Shown here one piece after another: positions 43,998 to 51,628 of a DNA stretch of 64,000 nt (position 1 is the first letter of the stretch; each line of letters begins with the position of its first letter). The notes under the pieces were generated by a model, which worked only from the letters and a program-made list of their open reading frames with translations, had not been told where the DNA came from and searched no databases. The stretch is from Pigmentibacter ruber (GTDB lineage Bacteria; Bdellovibrionota_B; Oligoflexia; Silvanigrellales; Silvanigrellaceae): assembly GCF_009792895.1 (NCBI RefSeq), contig NZ_WSSC01000001.1, positions 1-64,000 on the forward strand. Direction: 5' to 3'. The translations under genes and the position numbers were made by a program.

Positions 43998-44669
43998 ATG
44001 GAATTTTTGTATCTGGATTCAAAGTTTTCTCTTCCCACTGCAATGCTTAAATATTTAGGTTTTTTAATTGCAATAACTATGTCACAAGCAGCAATTGCTA
44101 TTGTTGCTAGAAAAAAAGGGGATACTTCTGCGCAAACGTCGCAAATGGCAACATTAAATCCTTTGCCACATATTGAATTATTTGGAACAGTTTTATTTCC
44201 TTTCTTTACTATTTTATTGAATTCCCCAATAGTTTTTGGATGGCCAAAACAATTTAATATTGAAACTAGATATTTTAAGAGAATAAAAAGAGATATAAAT
44301 TTAGTTTATTCTTCTGGAATATTAATTAACTTTTTAATAGCATTAATATGTACTATAGTTTTAAAAATTATGGGAAATATTATAATTCCCCAAGGAGCCG
44401 ATTATTCTAGCCCTGAAATATTATCAAGAATGATATTATCATATATTTGTTTTTTAAATATAATAATTGGAGCTTTAAATCTTTTGCCCGTTCCTGGTAC
44501 ACCTGGGTGGTATATTTTAATTAATAATTTATCCTATGATCTTTCACGGAAAGTGCAAGAAAAAGCAATGTTTATGACTGTTGGTTTTATTATATTAATA
44601 ATGTCAGGTTTATTAAGTTTTTATTTTGAATTATTCTTAAATCTTTTTCGTGCTATTAATATGTTATAA
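43998..44669 (+). CDS. Site-2-protease (M50) family protein lacking catalytic residues
   Basis: A 223-residue membrane protein with about six helices. It has the layout of small M50B rhomboid-like site-2 proteases: GD.S....MATLNPLPHIELFGTVLFP follows the first helix and NLLPVPG sits in a late helix. The zinc site is gone. Aligning back from GD, the HExxH positions read SQAAI (residues 29-33), and the later LDG aspartate motif reads GTPGW. So it cannot be a metalloprotease of the usual kind and may bind or regulate a membrane protein. It lies between DedA (33-base gap) and a DHH phosphoesterase (8-base gap), likely in one operon. Confidence 0.75.
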   Translation: MEFLYLDSKFSLPTAMLKYLGFLIAITMSQAAIAIVARKKGDTSAQTSQMATLNPLPHIELFGTVLFPFFTILLNSPIVFGWPKQFNIETRYFKRIKRDINLVYSSGILINFLIALICTIVLKIMGNIIIPQGADYSSPEILSRMILSYICFLNIIIGALNLLPVPGTPGWYILINNLSYDLSRKVQEKAMFMTVGFIILIMSGLLSFYFELFLNLFRAINML

Positions 44670-44677
44670 GGTTAATT

Positions 44678-45742
44678 ATGTCAAAAGACCTTACTTATAC
44701 GATTTATAGTCATTCTGATGCTGACGGCGGAATAGCTGCGGCATTATTTTCAAAATTTATTCATGATAAATTTGCCAAATATGGTTGGAATATTGATATT
44801 CATCCAGTGAATCATGTCTCTTCGCAAGGTGATTGGAATCTTCGGGAAATTAAATGGCCTTGTGCTATTCTTGATTTTTCATTACATCCTTCTTTTTTAA
44901 ATAATAAGTTTTTTTTAGCTAAGCAAACTCTTGAAAAAAAACTAAATAATGAAAAACAAATTCCTGATTGCTATTGGATTGATCATCATCCCACAGGATC
45001 AAGCTTTTCTTTTTTAAATGAAAGAAATACTTCTGAAATCATTCCCAATGTAGTCACAAAGTGGGATACTCAAGCTATTAGTACTCCCGGGCTACTGCGG
45101 ACACATCATCACGAGCTAACATTTCCTATAAAAATTTTAAAAGAATATGAAGAATTTATTGATCTAGCTGAAATAATTGATGGTGCTTTGTATGTTACAA
45201 GTGAGGCGGCTCATGATTACTCTTCACAAGCAGTAAAGTTGCAAACTTTATTCAGTCCAAGTCATCCAATCATTGATAAAATAGCATTATATAAAAAACT
45301 TGTAAGACAAATTATTAAAAGCCCTTCTGTAGAAAATCTTTTTGATAGTGATTATATCTACGATGCTATTATAAAAAATGAAGAACTACTATTTTATAAG
45401 CAATATAGAATTTATAAAAAAGTAACACAACAAATTTCAAAAGTAGCTTATTCTAATTTTCTAGGTACAAAAGAGTTTTCTGGTATGGCTCGGTTTCTTC
45501 CTTATTTATTGTTTCCAGAATCAGAATATGCTCTGCATGTATTTCCAAACTATAACAAAGGAAGTACATCCATTTCATGTGGAATTAATCCTTGGAATAA
45601 GCCTAAAAATTCGACAAAGCATTTAGGAAATTATTTTGCGCAAAATTTTGCCGGTGGCGGGCATGCCTTTGTAGCAGGTGGGAGAGTTTTAGATGATGAA
45701 GTCTATAAATTAGAAAAACTTTTAGAGTATTTAAATGAGTAA
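44678..45742 (+). CDS. DHH/DHHA1-family phosphoesterase
   Basis: A 354-residue protein. Metal-binding motifs are SHSDADG (residues 11-17), an Asp in LDFS, and the namesake IDHHPTG (about 102). The C-terminal DHHA1 substrate-binding motif is GGGHAFVAGG. Family members cleave phosphoester or phosphodiester bonds (nanoRNA, cyclic dinucleotides, pyrophosphate). There is no CBS or RRM domain, so the substrate is not evident. AAGG precedes the ATG. It overlaps the DNA methyltransferase gene by 8 bases, an unusual partnership. Confidence 0.85.
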   Translation: MSKDLTYTIYSHSDADGGIAAALFSKFIHDKFAKYGWNIDIHPVNHVSSQGDWNLREIKWPCAILDFSLHPSFLNNKFFLAKQTLEKKLNNEKQIPDCYWIDHHPTGSSFSFLNERNTSEIIPNVVTKWDTQAISTPGLLRTHHHELTFPIKILKEYEEFIDLAEIIDGALYVTSEAAHDYSSQAVKLQTLFSPSHPIIDKIALYKKLVRQIIKSPSVENLFDSDYIYDAIIKNEELLFYKQYRIYKKVTQQISKVAYSNFLGTKEFSGMARFLPYLLFPESEYALHVFPNYNKGSTSISCGINPWNKPKNSTKHLGNYFAQNFAGGGHAFVAGGRVLDDEVYKLEKLLEYLNE

Positions 45743-47018
45743 ACTCAAAAATGAATTTTCTTTAAATCATTTTTCAAGTTACATTAATGAAGCTAATTAT
45801 TTAATTGAAGGAGATAACCTTCCAGTACTAGAATCTCTTTTGTCTTTATATAGTAACAAAATAAAATTAATATATATAGATCCTCCTTATAATACGAAAC
45901 AAAAATTTATTTATAATGATAATTATGGTGATCATACCTCCTGGTGTGAAATGATGAAACCAAGATTACAACTTGCTTATAAACTTCTTTCAGACAGTGG
46001 ATTTATCTTTATAAGTATAGACGATAATGAGATACATTATTTAAGATTTCTTATGGATGAAATTTTTGGCCGAGAAAATTTTAGAAATTGTATTATAGTT
46101 CCAAGAGGAGTAAAAAATGTTCAAGCTCAATTTAATTCTGCAAGAAGTTTGTCTGTAGGGCATGAATACATTTTATTTTATAGTAAAAAAAAAGAAACAA
46201 AAATTAAAAAATTTGAAGTTCAGAATAAAAATAAAAATAGAAATTATGGTTGTTGGAATAACCATTGGAGAGGGACAAATAGACCTAATTTAAGATATGA
46301 ATTATTTGGCATTCTTCCCAAAAATGGTCAATGGCGTTGGTCAAAACAGCGAAGTTTACAAGCAATAGAAAACTATAAGAAAATCTTGAATGAATTAAAA
46401 AAGAAAAATTCAGAAAATATTTCTGATGAAGACATAGGAAAATGGTATAGAAAAAATATTGCAGAAAATACAAAATTTGATCTTTTACGCTTAAGTAAAT
46501 TAGGAAAACCAGAACATTTTATACCTCAAAAAAATAATATATTGGGGAGTGATTTATGGAATGATATAAAAATATCTGGATCAAAAGATTTTAAGAAAAT
46601 TATTGATTTTATTAATTTTGATATGCCTAAATCAGTTGAATTAATAAAAAGAATAATAAGTCTTTGTACTTTGCATGATTCTAATGATATTATTCTCGAT
46701 TTTTTTGCAGGTTCTGGTACAACGGCACAAGCTGTTTTGGAAAAAAATATTGAAGATAAAGGTAATAGAAAATTTATATTAGTTCAATCAAGTGAGAAAA
46801 TTAAGTTTTTGTTAAATAAACAAATAAATATCAGTACAATTGCTGATCTTGCTAATGCCAGAATTGAAAAATATATTCAACAAAACATTTATGATGATGT
46901 TAAGAAATATTTTTATATTCAATTTAATCCGAATGAAATAAATTCTTCTTCACCAGCTGGTGTGGCTGGTGCTGGTTTTGCTCCATCATCAAAACCGCCC
47001 ATAATAAAAGACATTTGA
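45735..47018 (+). CDS. Solitary N6-adenine/N4-cytosine DNA methyltransferase (beta class, Mod-like)
   Basis: A 427-residue protein. The catalytic motif IV DPPYNT (about residue 49) precedes the AdoMet-binding motif I DFFAGSGTT (about 322), the order of beta-class enzymes such as type III Mod subunits. The target-recognition region lies between (residues about 120-300). No restriction subunit (Res) or other nuclease is adjacent, so it looks like an orphan, perhaps epigenetic, methylase. The last 33 codons overlap the end of the convergent receiver-TPR gene by 100 bases and are low-complexity (Ser/Pro/Ala-rich). Confidence 0.88.
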   Translation: MSKLKNEFSLNHFSSYINEANYLIEGDNLPVLESLLSLYSNKIKLIYIDPPYNTKQKFIYNDNYGDHTSWCEMMKPRLQLAYKLLSDSGFIFISIDDNEIHYLRFLMDEIFGRENFRNCIIVPRGVKNVQAQFNSARSLSVGHEYILFYSKKKETKIKKFEVQNKNKNRNYGCWNNHWRGTNRPNLRYELFGILPKNGQWRWSKQRSLQAIENYKKILNELKKKNSENISDEDIGKWYRKNIAENTKFDLLRLSKLGKPEHFIPQKNNILGSDLWNDIKISGSKDFKKIIDFINFDMPKSVELIKRIISLCTLHDSNDIILDFFAGSGTTAQAVLEKNIEDKGNRKFILVQSSEKIKFLLNKQINISTIADLANARIEKYIQQNIYDDVKKYFYIQFNPNEINSSSPAGVAGAGFAPSSKPPIIKDI

Positions 47019-48295
47019 TCTCCAGTTAGTAAACATTTTGGTGTTTCTTTTCCTGCTGTATTAGCTGTGGGAGCACCAGCTGTACTTTTTGCTTGAGCAG
47101 CTGGTGCAGCTGGTGAAGCACCCTCTTTTTCAAGTTTTTCTAAAAGTGTTTTTGATTTTAAATAATTTGGTGGAGCCTTTTCAACTGATTTTTTAGCGTG
47201 CTCTATTGCTTTTACTTTATCACCTAATTTTGAATATGCTAAGGCGATATTATAAAGTAATAAATATTCTTTATCAGGCATATCTAAAACTTTTATAGCA
47301 TTTTTATATAGAGAAACTCCTTCATTAAATTTACCAGCTTTGACTAGTAAAACGCCTTTATTATTAAAAAAGCTAGCGAGTTCAGAACCTTTTTTAAGAT
47401 TGGCCAATACTTTTTTACTTTCTTCAGTTCTGCCTTGTGTTGCAAGTGCTCTACCTAAACCAAAAGAAGCTCTGTCATCTGTTGGATTAAGTTTTAATAC
47501 ATTTTTAAAATTTTCTTCTGCTTTTTCTGCTTCACCATTTCCTAAATTTAATTCACCAATGACAAGAAGCCTATCAATGTTATGTGGACTTAAAAGTTTT
47601 GCCTTCTCTAAAGCTTTCATAGCATCATCAAATTTATTATTTTTGATATGAACTTTTGAAATTAAATTTAATGCTGGTATATGGTTAGGATCAATTTTTA
47701 GAATCTTATTTAAAAATTCTTCGGATTTTTTTATATCCTGCGCTCTTAACAGGAGTTCAGCATATAAAGTAAGAAATCTTAGTGAATTTGGTTCTTTTTT
47801 TAACCTGGGCAATAGCAATTCTTCAGCTTTTTTATAATTTTTAGCAACCATAGAATTGTTAAATTCTTTTTGAAAATTCCTATCACTTTCTGGATTTTTT
47901 TCTTGCTCTTCTAATTCTTCTAATCTTTTAATGAAGTCTTTTTCCGCTACTGGTTTTGTTAAAGTTTCATAAAAATAAAATTCAGATATAATTGCTTTAT
48001 CTTCTTTTCCTATACTCCCAACAATCGGCACGCAAAAACAATCTCTGATTTTTTTATTTTCATGAGTTTTTATGTATTGGACAAGGGCAATACCAGAAAA
48101 TATAGGCATTCTAACATCTACAAAAATGATATCGAAAATTGTGGAGTTTGTTTCAAGTTCTTTTAATGCTTGTTCTGCTCCTAGAAATCCTTTGTAATTT
48201 ATTTTTCCCATTTTTTGGAAAATTTTTTCCATTTGAGAGAGAACATCAGGATCATCGTCAACAACTATTATGTTTTTAAATACAGATAGTGTCAT
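46919..48295 (-). CDS. Receiver domain-TPR repeat protein
   Basis: A 458-residue protein. Residues 1-125 are a CheY-like receiver (VVDDDPDV, phosphoacceptor Asp60 in IFVDVRMP, Lys in TKPVAE). Residues about 150-390 are TPR repeats (e.g. AEELLLPRLKKEPNSLRFL, DDAMKALEKAKLLSP). A Pro/Ala-rich linker and a short acidic tail follow. It probably recruits partner proteins when phosphorylated; no kinase is adjacent, but hybrid and membrane kinases occur 8-15 kb upstream. The strong site GGGGG precedes the ATG. It is divergent from the CheX-like gene. Confidence 0.88.
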   Translation of the reverse strand: MTLSVFKNIIVVDDDPDVLSQMEKIFQKMGKINYKGFLGAEQALKELETNSTIFDIIFVDVRMPIFSGIALVQYIKTHENKKIRDCFCVPIVGSIGKEDKAIISEFYFYETLTKPVAEKDFIKRLEELEEQEKNPESDRNFQKEFNNSMVAKNYKKAEELLLPRLKKEPNSLRFLTLYAELLLRAQDIKKSEEFLNKILKIDPNHIPALNLISKVHIKNNKFDDAMKALEKAKLLSPHNIDRLLVIGELNLGNGEAEKAEENFKNVLKLNPTDDRASFGLGRALATQGRTEESKKVLANLKKGSELASFFNNKGVLLVKAGKFNEGVSLYKNAIKVLDMPDKEYLLLYNIALAYSKLGDKVKAIEHAKKSVEKAPPNYLKSKTLLEKLEKEGASPAAPAAQAKSTAGAPTANTAGKETPKCLLTGDQMSFIMGGFDDGAKPAPATPAGEEEFISFGLN

Positions 48296-48399
48296 TTTTC
48301 CCCCTTAAGGCTTCTACAGATTTTAACATGTCTTATCGATAGCTAGAGATGTCAGTTAATTGTATTAGCTCTCTCTTAGGATGAGGGAATGAAAACAGG

Positions 48400-49203
48400 A
48401 TGTCTGCCCAAAATCCGTTGGAAAAAAAGCTTGATAGGTATTATGAGGATATTATTGATAAAATAATGGAACTCATTGAAACTCAAAAAAATGTATTGGG
48501 CGAGCAAAAAGAACTTAAAAAAGATATAGCTAAATTAAAAGAGCATGTTTTAGAAACAAAAACTGAGTTTGAGCAAATTAATGCCAAGCTTGATAATTTA
48601 ACAAAACTTGCAAAAACAGGAGGAGGCTCAGGATCTAGCTCATCATACTCATCTAGTTCTTCTTCCTATGGAAATAAACCTGCAAGTGGTGGGCAACCTA
48701 AGAGTTTAAAGGACTTTCTAGCAACAGAAGCAGCAATATTTGATGTTAAAGTATTGAATGCTTTTATTAAATCAACAAAAGAAATAGTTAAAACGAATAC
48801 AAGAACAGAACCATCATTTTTAAAACCAGTTGTTGGCGAAAATACAAATTTAAAAATAGTTGTTGCTGGTAGGATGAATCTTTCACGTGATACTGGTAAA
48901 GGAACAATGGCATTTTGTATGGAATTAGAATCTGCAACAGCAATTACAAAGGCTGTTTTTATGTCACCTGAAGATGCAAAAGTTTCAGATGCAGATATTA
49001 AAGATGTGACAAGTGAAATTTGTAACCAAATTTGTGGAAAATCAAAATTAGCATTAAAAAATGAAGGATATAGTTTTGATATTGGAATTCCTGAAATACA
49101 TCAAGGACAGCCGAAAGATCTATTGGCTGTCCTTGGTTATCCAAAAATATCATTGTTTTTTGCCTACGACAAAAAACCTTTTTACGTTTTGTTTTGGGGA
49201 TAA
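48400..49203 (+). CDS. CheX-like phosphatase domain protein with coiled-coil N-terminus
   Basis: A 267-residue protein. Residues 1-75 form a coiled coil, followed by a Ser/Gly-rich linker (about 75-105). From about 113 a CheX/CheC-type domain follows (VLNAFIKSTKEIVKT at the start, DVTSEICNQICGKSKLALKNEGYSF near its end, IGIPEI). CheX-type proteins remove phosphate from CheY-like receivers, so the divergent receiver-TPR protein upstream is a natural partner. The catalytic E..N is readable as SEICNQ. It is convergent with flagellin, separated by a bidirectional terminator. Confidence 0.8.
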   Translation: MSAQNPLEKKLDRYYEDIIDKIMELIETQKNVLGEQKELKKDIAKLKEHVLETKTEFEQINAKLDNLTKLAKTGGGSGSSSSYSSSSSSYGNKPASGGQPKSLKDFLATEAAIFDVKVLNAFIKSTKEIVKTNTRTEPSFLKPVVGENTNLKIVVAGRMNLSRDTGKGTMAFCMELESATAITKAVFMSPEDAKVSDADIKDVTSEICNQICGKSKLALKNEGYSFDIGIPEIHQGQPKDLLAVLGYPKISLFFAYDKKPFYVLFWG

Positions 49204-49207
49204 AATT

Positions 49208-49256
49208 ATTCTTTTAAATTAATTATAACTTTACAGGATAATTAATTTAAAAGAAT
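49208..49256. terminator. Bidirectional terminator between the CheX-like gene and flagellin
   Basis: Perfect 19-bp inverted repeat: 49208-49226 and 49238-49256, with an 11-base loop. T-rich and A-rich flanks let it end both convergent transcripts. Confidence 0.85.
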
Positions 49257-49278
49257 AAATACATGAATTTTATAAATA

Positions 49279-50202
49279 TTATCCTAATAAACGTAATGCA
49301 AGCATTGGAATTTGATTGGATTGAGATAAAACAGAAACACCAGATTGTTTTAAAATATTTGACTGTGCAAGTTTAGCTGTTTCTTCGGCAAAATCTGTAT
49401 CACGAATACGGCTATTTGTAGCTGCATTGTTTTCTGCTTGGATACTTAATTGGGTAATTGTAGAATTTAAACGACTTTGAATTGCACCCATAGTGGAACG
49501 ATAGGATGATACTTTAGTGATAGCATCATCTATTATACTAATAGATTTTTGTGACATTTCTTTAGAAGAAACGCTTGTTATCTCATCTTCTTCTGATGTA
49601 CCTAGATTTAAACCGTCTTCATTAACTGAGGCATTTACGTTACTAAAATCAATTCTAATGATATTTGTTGGATTAATATTATCTAAGCTATCTGCGGATT
49701 CAAAATAGTTTTTTCCAACTTGTAATTCAAGTGGAAATTTATTAGATCTTTTAGTAATTTCTTCATCAATATCATCTTGGTTTCCAACTAACAAAAGTGT
49801 TCCGTTAAATTCAGTAGTTTTAGAAATACGGTTGATTTCATCTTTTAATTGGCCAAATTCTTTGTTTAAAAAACCTCGCTCAGTGTTACCTATAGTATCA
49901 CTTGCTCCTTGAATAGAAAGTTCACGAAGTCTAGATAAAATATTTCCAATTTCATTCAAACCGCCTTCGGCAGTTTGGATTAAAGAAACACCATCATTGG
50001 CATTTCTTCTAGCCATGACAAGTGAGCGATAATCAGCTCTTAATTTATCACTAATAGCAAGACCAGCAGCGTCATCAGAAGCTTTATTAATTCTAAAACC
50101 TGAGGACAGCTTTTCCATGGATTGGTTATTCATCTCATTACTAATTGTTAAGTTACGTTGTGCATTTAAAGATTGCACATTTGTAGCAATACGAAAACCC
50201 AT
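49279..50202 (-). CDS. fliC: Flagellin
   Basis: A 307-residue protein with both conserved ends: IATNVQSLNAQRNL, SGFRINKASDDAAGLAIS and RANDGVS-like ANDGVSLIQTAEGGL at the N-terminus, and SRIRDTDFAEETAKLA with NILKQSGVSVLSQSNQ at the C-terminus. The middle (about 140-230) is a short variable domain. It polymerises into the flagellar filament after export by the type III apparatus. GGAGG precedes the ATG. A sigma-28-type promoter lies about 110 bases upstream. Confidence 0.97.
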   Translation of the reverse strand: MGFRIATNVQSLNAQRNLTISNEMNNQSMEKLSSGFRINKASDDAAGLAISDKLRADYRSLVMARRNANDGVSLIQTAEGGLNEIGNILSRLRELSIQGASDTIGNTERGFLNKEFGQLKDEINRISKTTEFNGTLLLVGNQDDIDEEITKRSNKFPLELQVGKNYFESADSLDNINPTNIIRIDFSNVNASVNEDGLNLGTSEEDEITSVSSKEMSQKSISIIDDAITKVSSYRSTMGAIQSRLNSTITQLSIQAENNAATNSRIRDTDFAEETAKLAQSNILKQSGVSVLSQSNQIPMLALRLLG

Positions 50203-50270
50203 AAAATATAACCTCCTAGAACCTTGCCAATTGCCAAGTAATTTGAAATTAATTTCACTTACTGCAACTA

Positions 50271-50287
50271 TTTTGACTGTGTCAAAA
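50271..50287 (-). promoter_or_regulatory. Palindrome in the flagellin leader
   Basis: TTTTGAC (50271-50277), TGT, GTCAAAA (50281-50287): perfect 7-bp arms. If the sigma-28 promoter at 50298-50325 is used, this falls at the very start of the mRNA, where it would form a 5' cap hairpin that may stabilise the transcript or bind a regulator. Confidence 0.5.
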
Positions 50288-50297
50288 TTATGATAAT

Positions 50298-50325
50298 TAA
50301 TCGATGTAATGATTAAAGTCTTTAG
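50298..50325 (-). promoter_or_regulatory. Sigma-28-type promoter of flagellin
   Basis: On the minus strand CTAAAG (50325-50320) and, after the usual spacing of TAAA-N15, ATCGATTA (50305-50298), matching 5 of 8 of GCCGATAA. This is the expected class for flagellin genes. Confidence 0.6.
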
Positions 50326-50416
50326 ATTTTTTTTTTTTGAAAATATATGAAATATAATTTCTTATTTACTTATTTATTTATTAATAAAGTTATTTTTTGA
50401 AATTTTTTGCAAAATA

Positions 50417-51379
50417 TTAATTTAAAAATAATTTGTTTTTTGCTTCAACATATTCATTTATTATTTTATTCACTAAATTGTTACAAGTTAAAATTTCATT
50501 TATTTCTGAAACAATTTGGCCAACTTCAAGCTCACCTTCATCTAAATTTCCATTTAACATACCTTCTTTTGCTCTCCCTTTACCAAGTAGTTGTGCCAAT
50601 TTTTCTTTATCAGCACATTCATCTTCAGCTAGAGCAATTTTTTTCGAAAAACTATTTTCTAAAAGTCGAACTGGAACAAGTTTTTTCATTCTTAAAAAGG
50701 TTGAATTAAATTTAGCTTGGCACATTGCAGTTTTAAAATTAATATGAGCAGAACTTTCTTCTGTAGCCGCAAATGCGGTGCCTATTTGGACTCCTTCAGC
50801 TCCTAGTGCAAAGCATGCTAATGCGGCTTCTCCTGAGCCAATTCCGCCAGCTGCAATAATAGGAATTTCTAGCAATTTGCGCATTTGTTGCAATAAAACT
50901 AGAGTTGTTAGCTCATCCCGACCATTGTGACCACCTGCTTCAAAACCTTCGACAACTACAGCATCAACCCCAGCGTTTTGGCATTTTAAAGCTAAATCAG
51001 GATTACTTACAACATGAACAACTGTGCAGCCCTCTTTTTTTAAAAAAGGAGTCCAGGTCTTAGGGGAACCAGCACTTGTAAAAAAAATTTTGATTCCTGC
51101 CGATAAGGCCACTTCAATTTGACTTTGAGTTTTATTGTATAATAAAGGAATGTTTATTCCGATAGAACGATTTGTTAATTTTTTTGCTTTTTGAATATGC
51201 TGTTTGAGAACATCTGGCTGCATACTACCAGCGCCTATTAATCCTAAGCAACCAGCATTTGCTGCCGCTGCAGCTAATTTCCCTCCACTTACCCAAACCA
51301 TACCCGCTTGGATGATTGGATGAGAAATATTAAATAAATTACATATTCTATTCTTGGGCCAAATATTATTTTCATTCAT
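50417..51379 (-). CDS. Nitronate monooxygenase / FabK-like flavoprotein
   Basis: A TIM-barrel FMN protein of about 320 residues of the NMO/FabK group. Motifs are HPIIQAGMVWVSGGKLAAA, NIPL, VEGFEAGGHNGRDE (the GGH region) and PIIAAGGIGSGEAALACFALGAEGVQIGTAF (phosphate-binding). It is either a nitronate monooxygenase or an enoyl-ACP reductase II; the GGHNGRDELTTL stretch fits either. I use the ATG at 51379 (AGGAG eight bases upstream) rather than the in-frame start at 51406. Confidence 0.85.
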   Translation of the reverse strand: MNENNIWPKNRICNLFNISHPIIQAGMVWVSGGKLAAAAANAGCLGLIGAGSMQPDVLKQHIQKAKKLTNRSIGINIPLLYNKTQSQIEVALSAGIKIFFTSAGSPKTWTPFLKKEGCTVVHVVSNPDLALKCQNAGVDAVVVEGFEAGGHNGRDELTTLVLLQQMRKLLEIPIIAAGGIGSGEAALACFALGAEGVQIGTAFAATEESSAHINFKTAMCQAKFNSTFLRMKKLVPVRLLENSFSKKIALAEDECADKEKLAQLLGKGRAKEGMLNGNLDEGELEVGQIVSEINEILTCNNLVNKIINEYVEAKNKLFLN

Positions 51380-51628
51380 TCTATTATCTCCTGAAGAGGA
51401 AGTCATTTTCAGTTACATAATTTTTTTAATAGACTTTTTATTAAAGTGCAAATTTTAATATTTTAAATTAACTAAAATTTTATTTAATTTGTTACATAAT
51501 GTAATCAATATTTATAAGGAATAATTTAACTATTAAGTAATGTGATATTCATCATATATATAAAAAAAAACTTGTATTAATAGTTCCTCATGTTTATTTT
51601 GTATTACTTAATTTAGGAAAATAGATTT

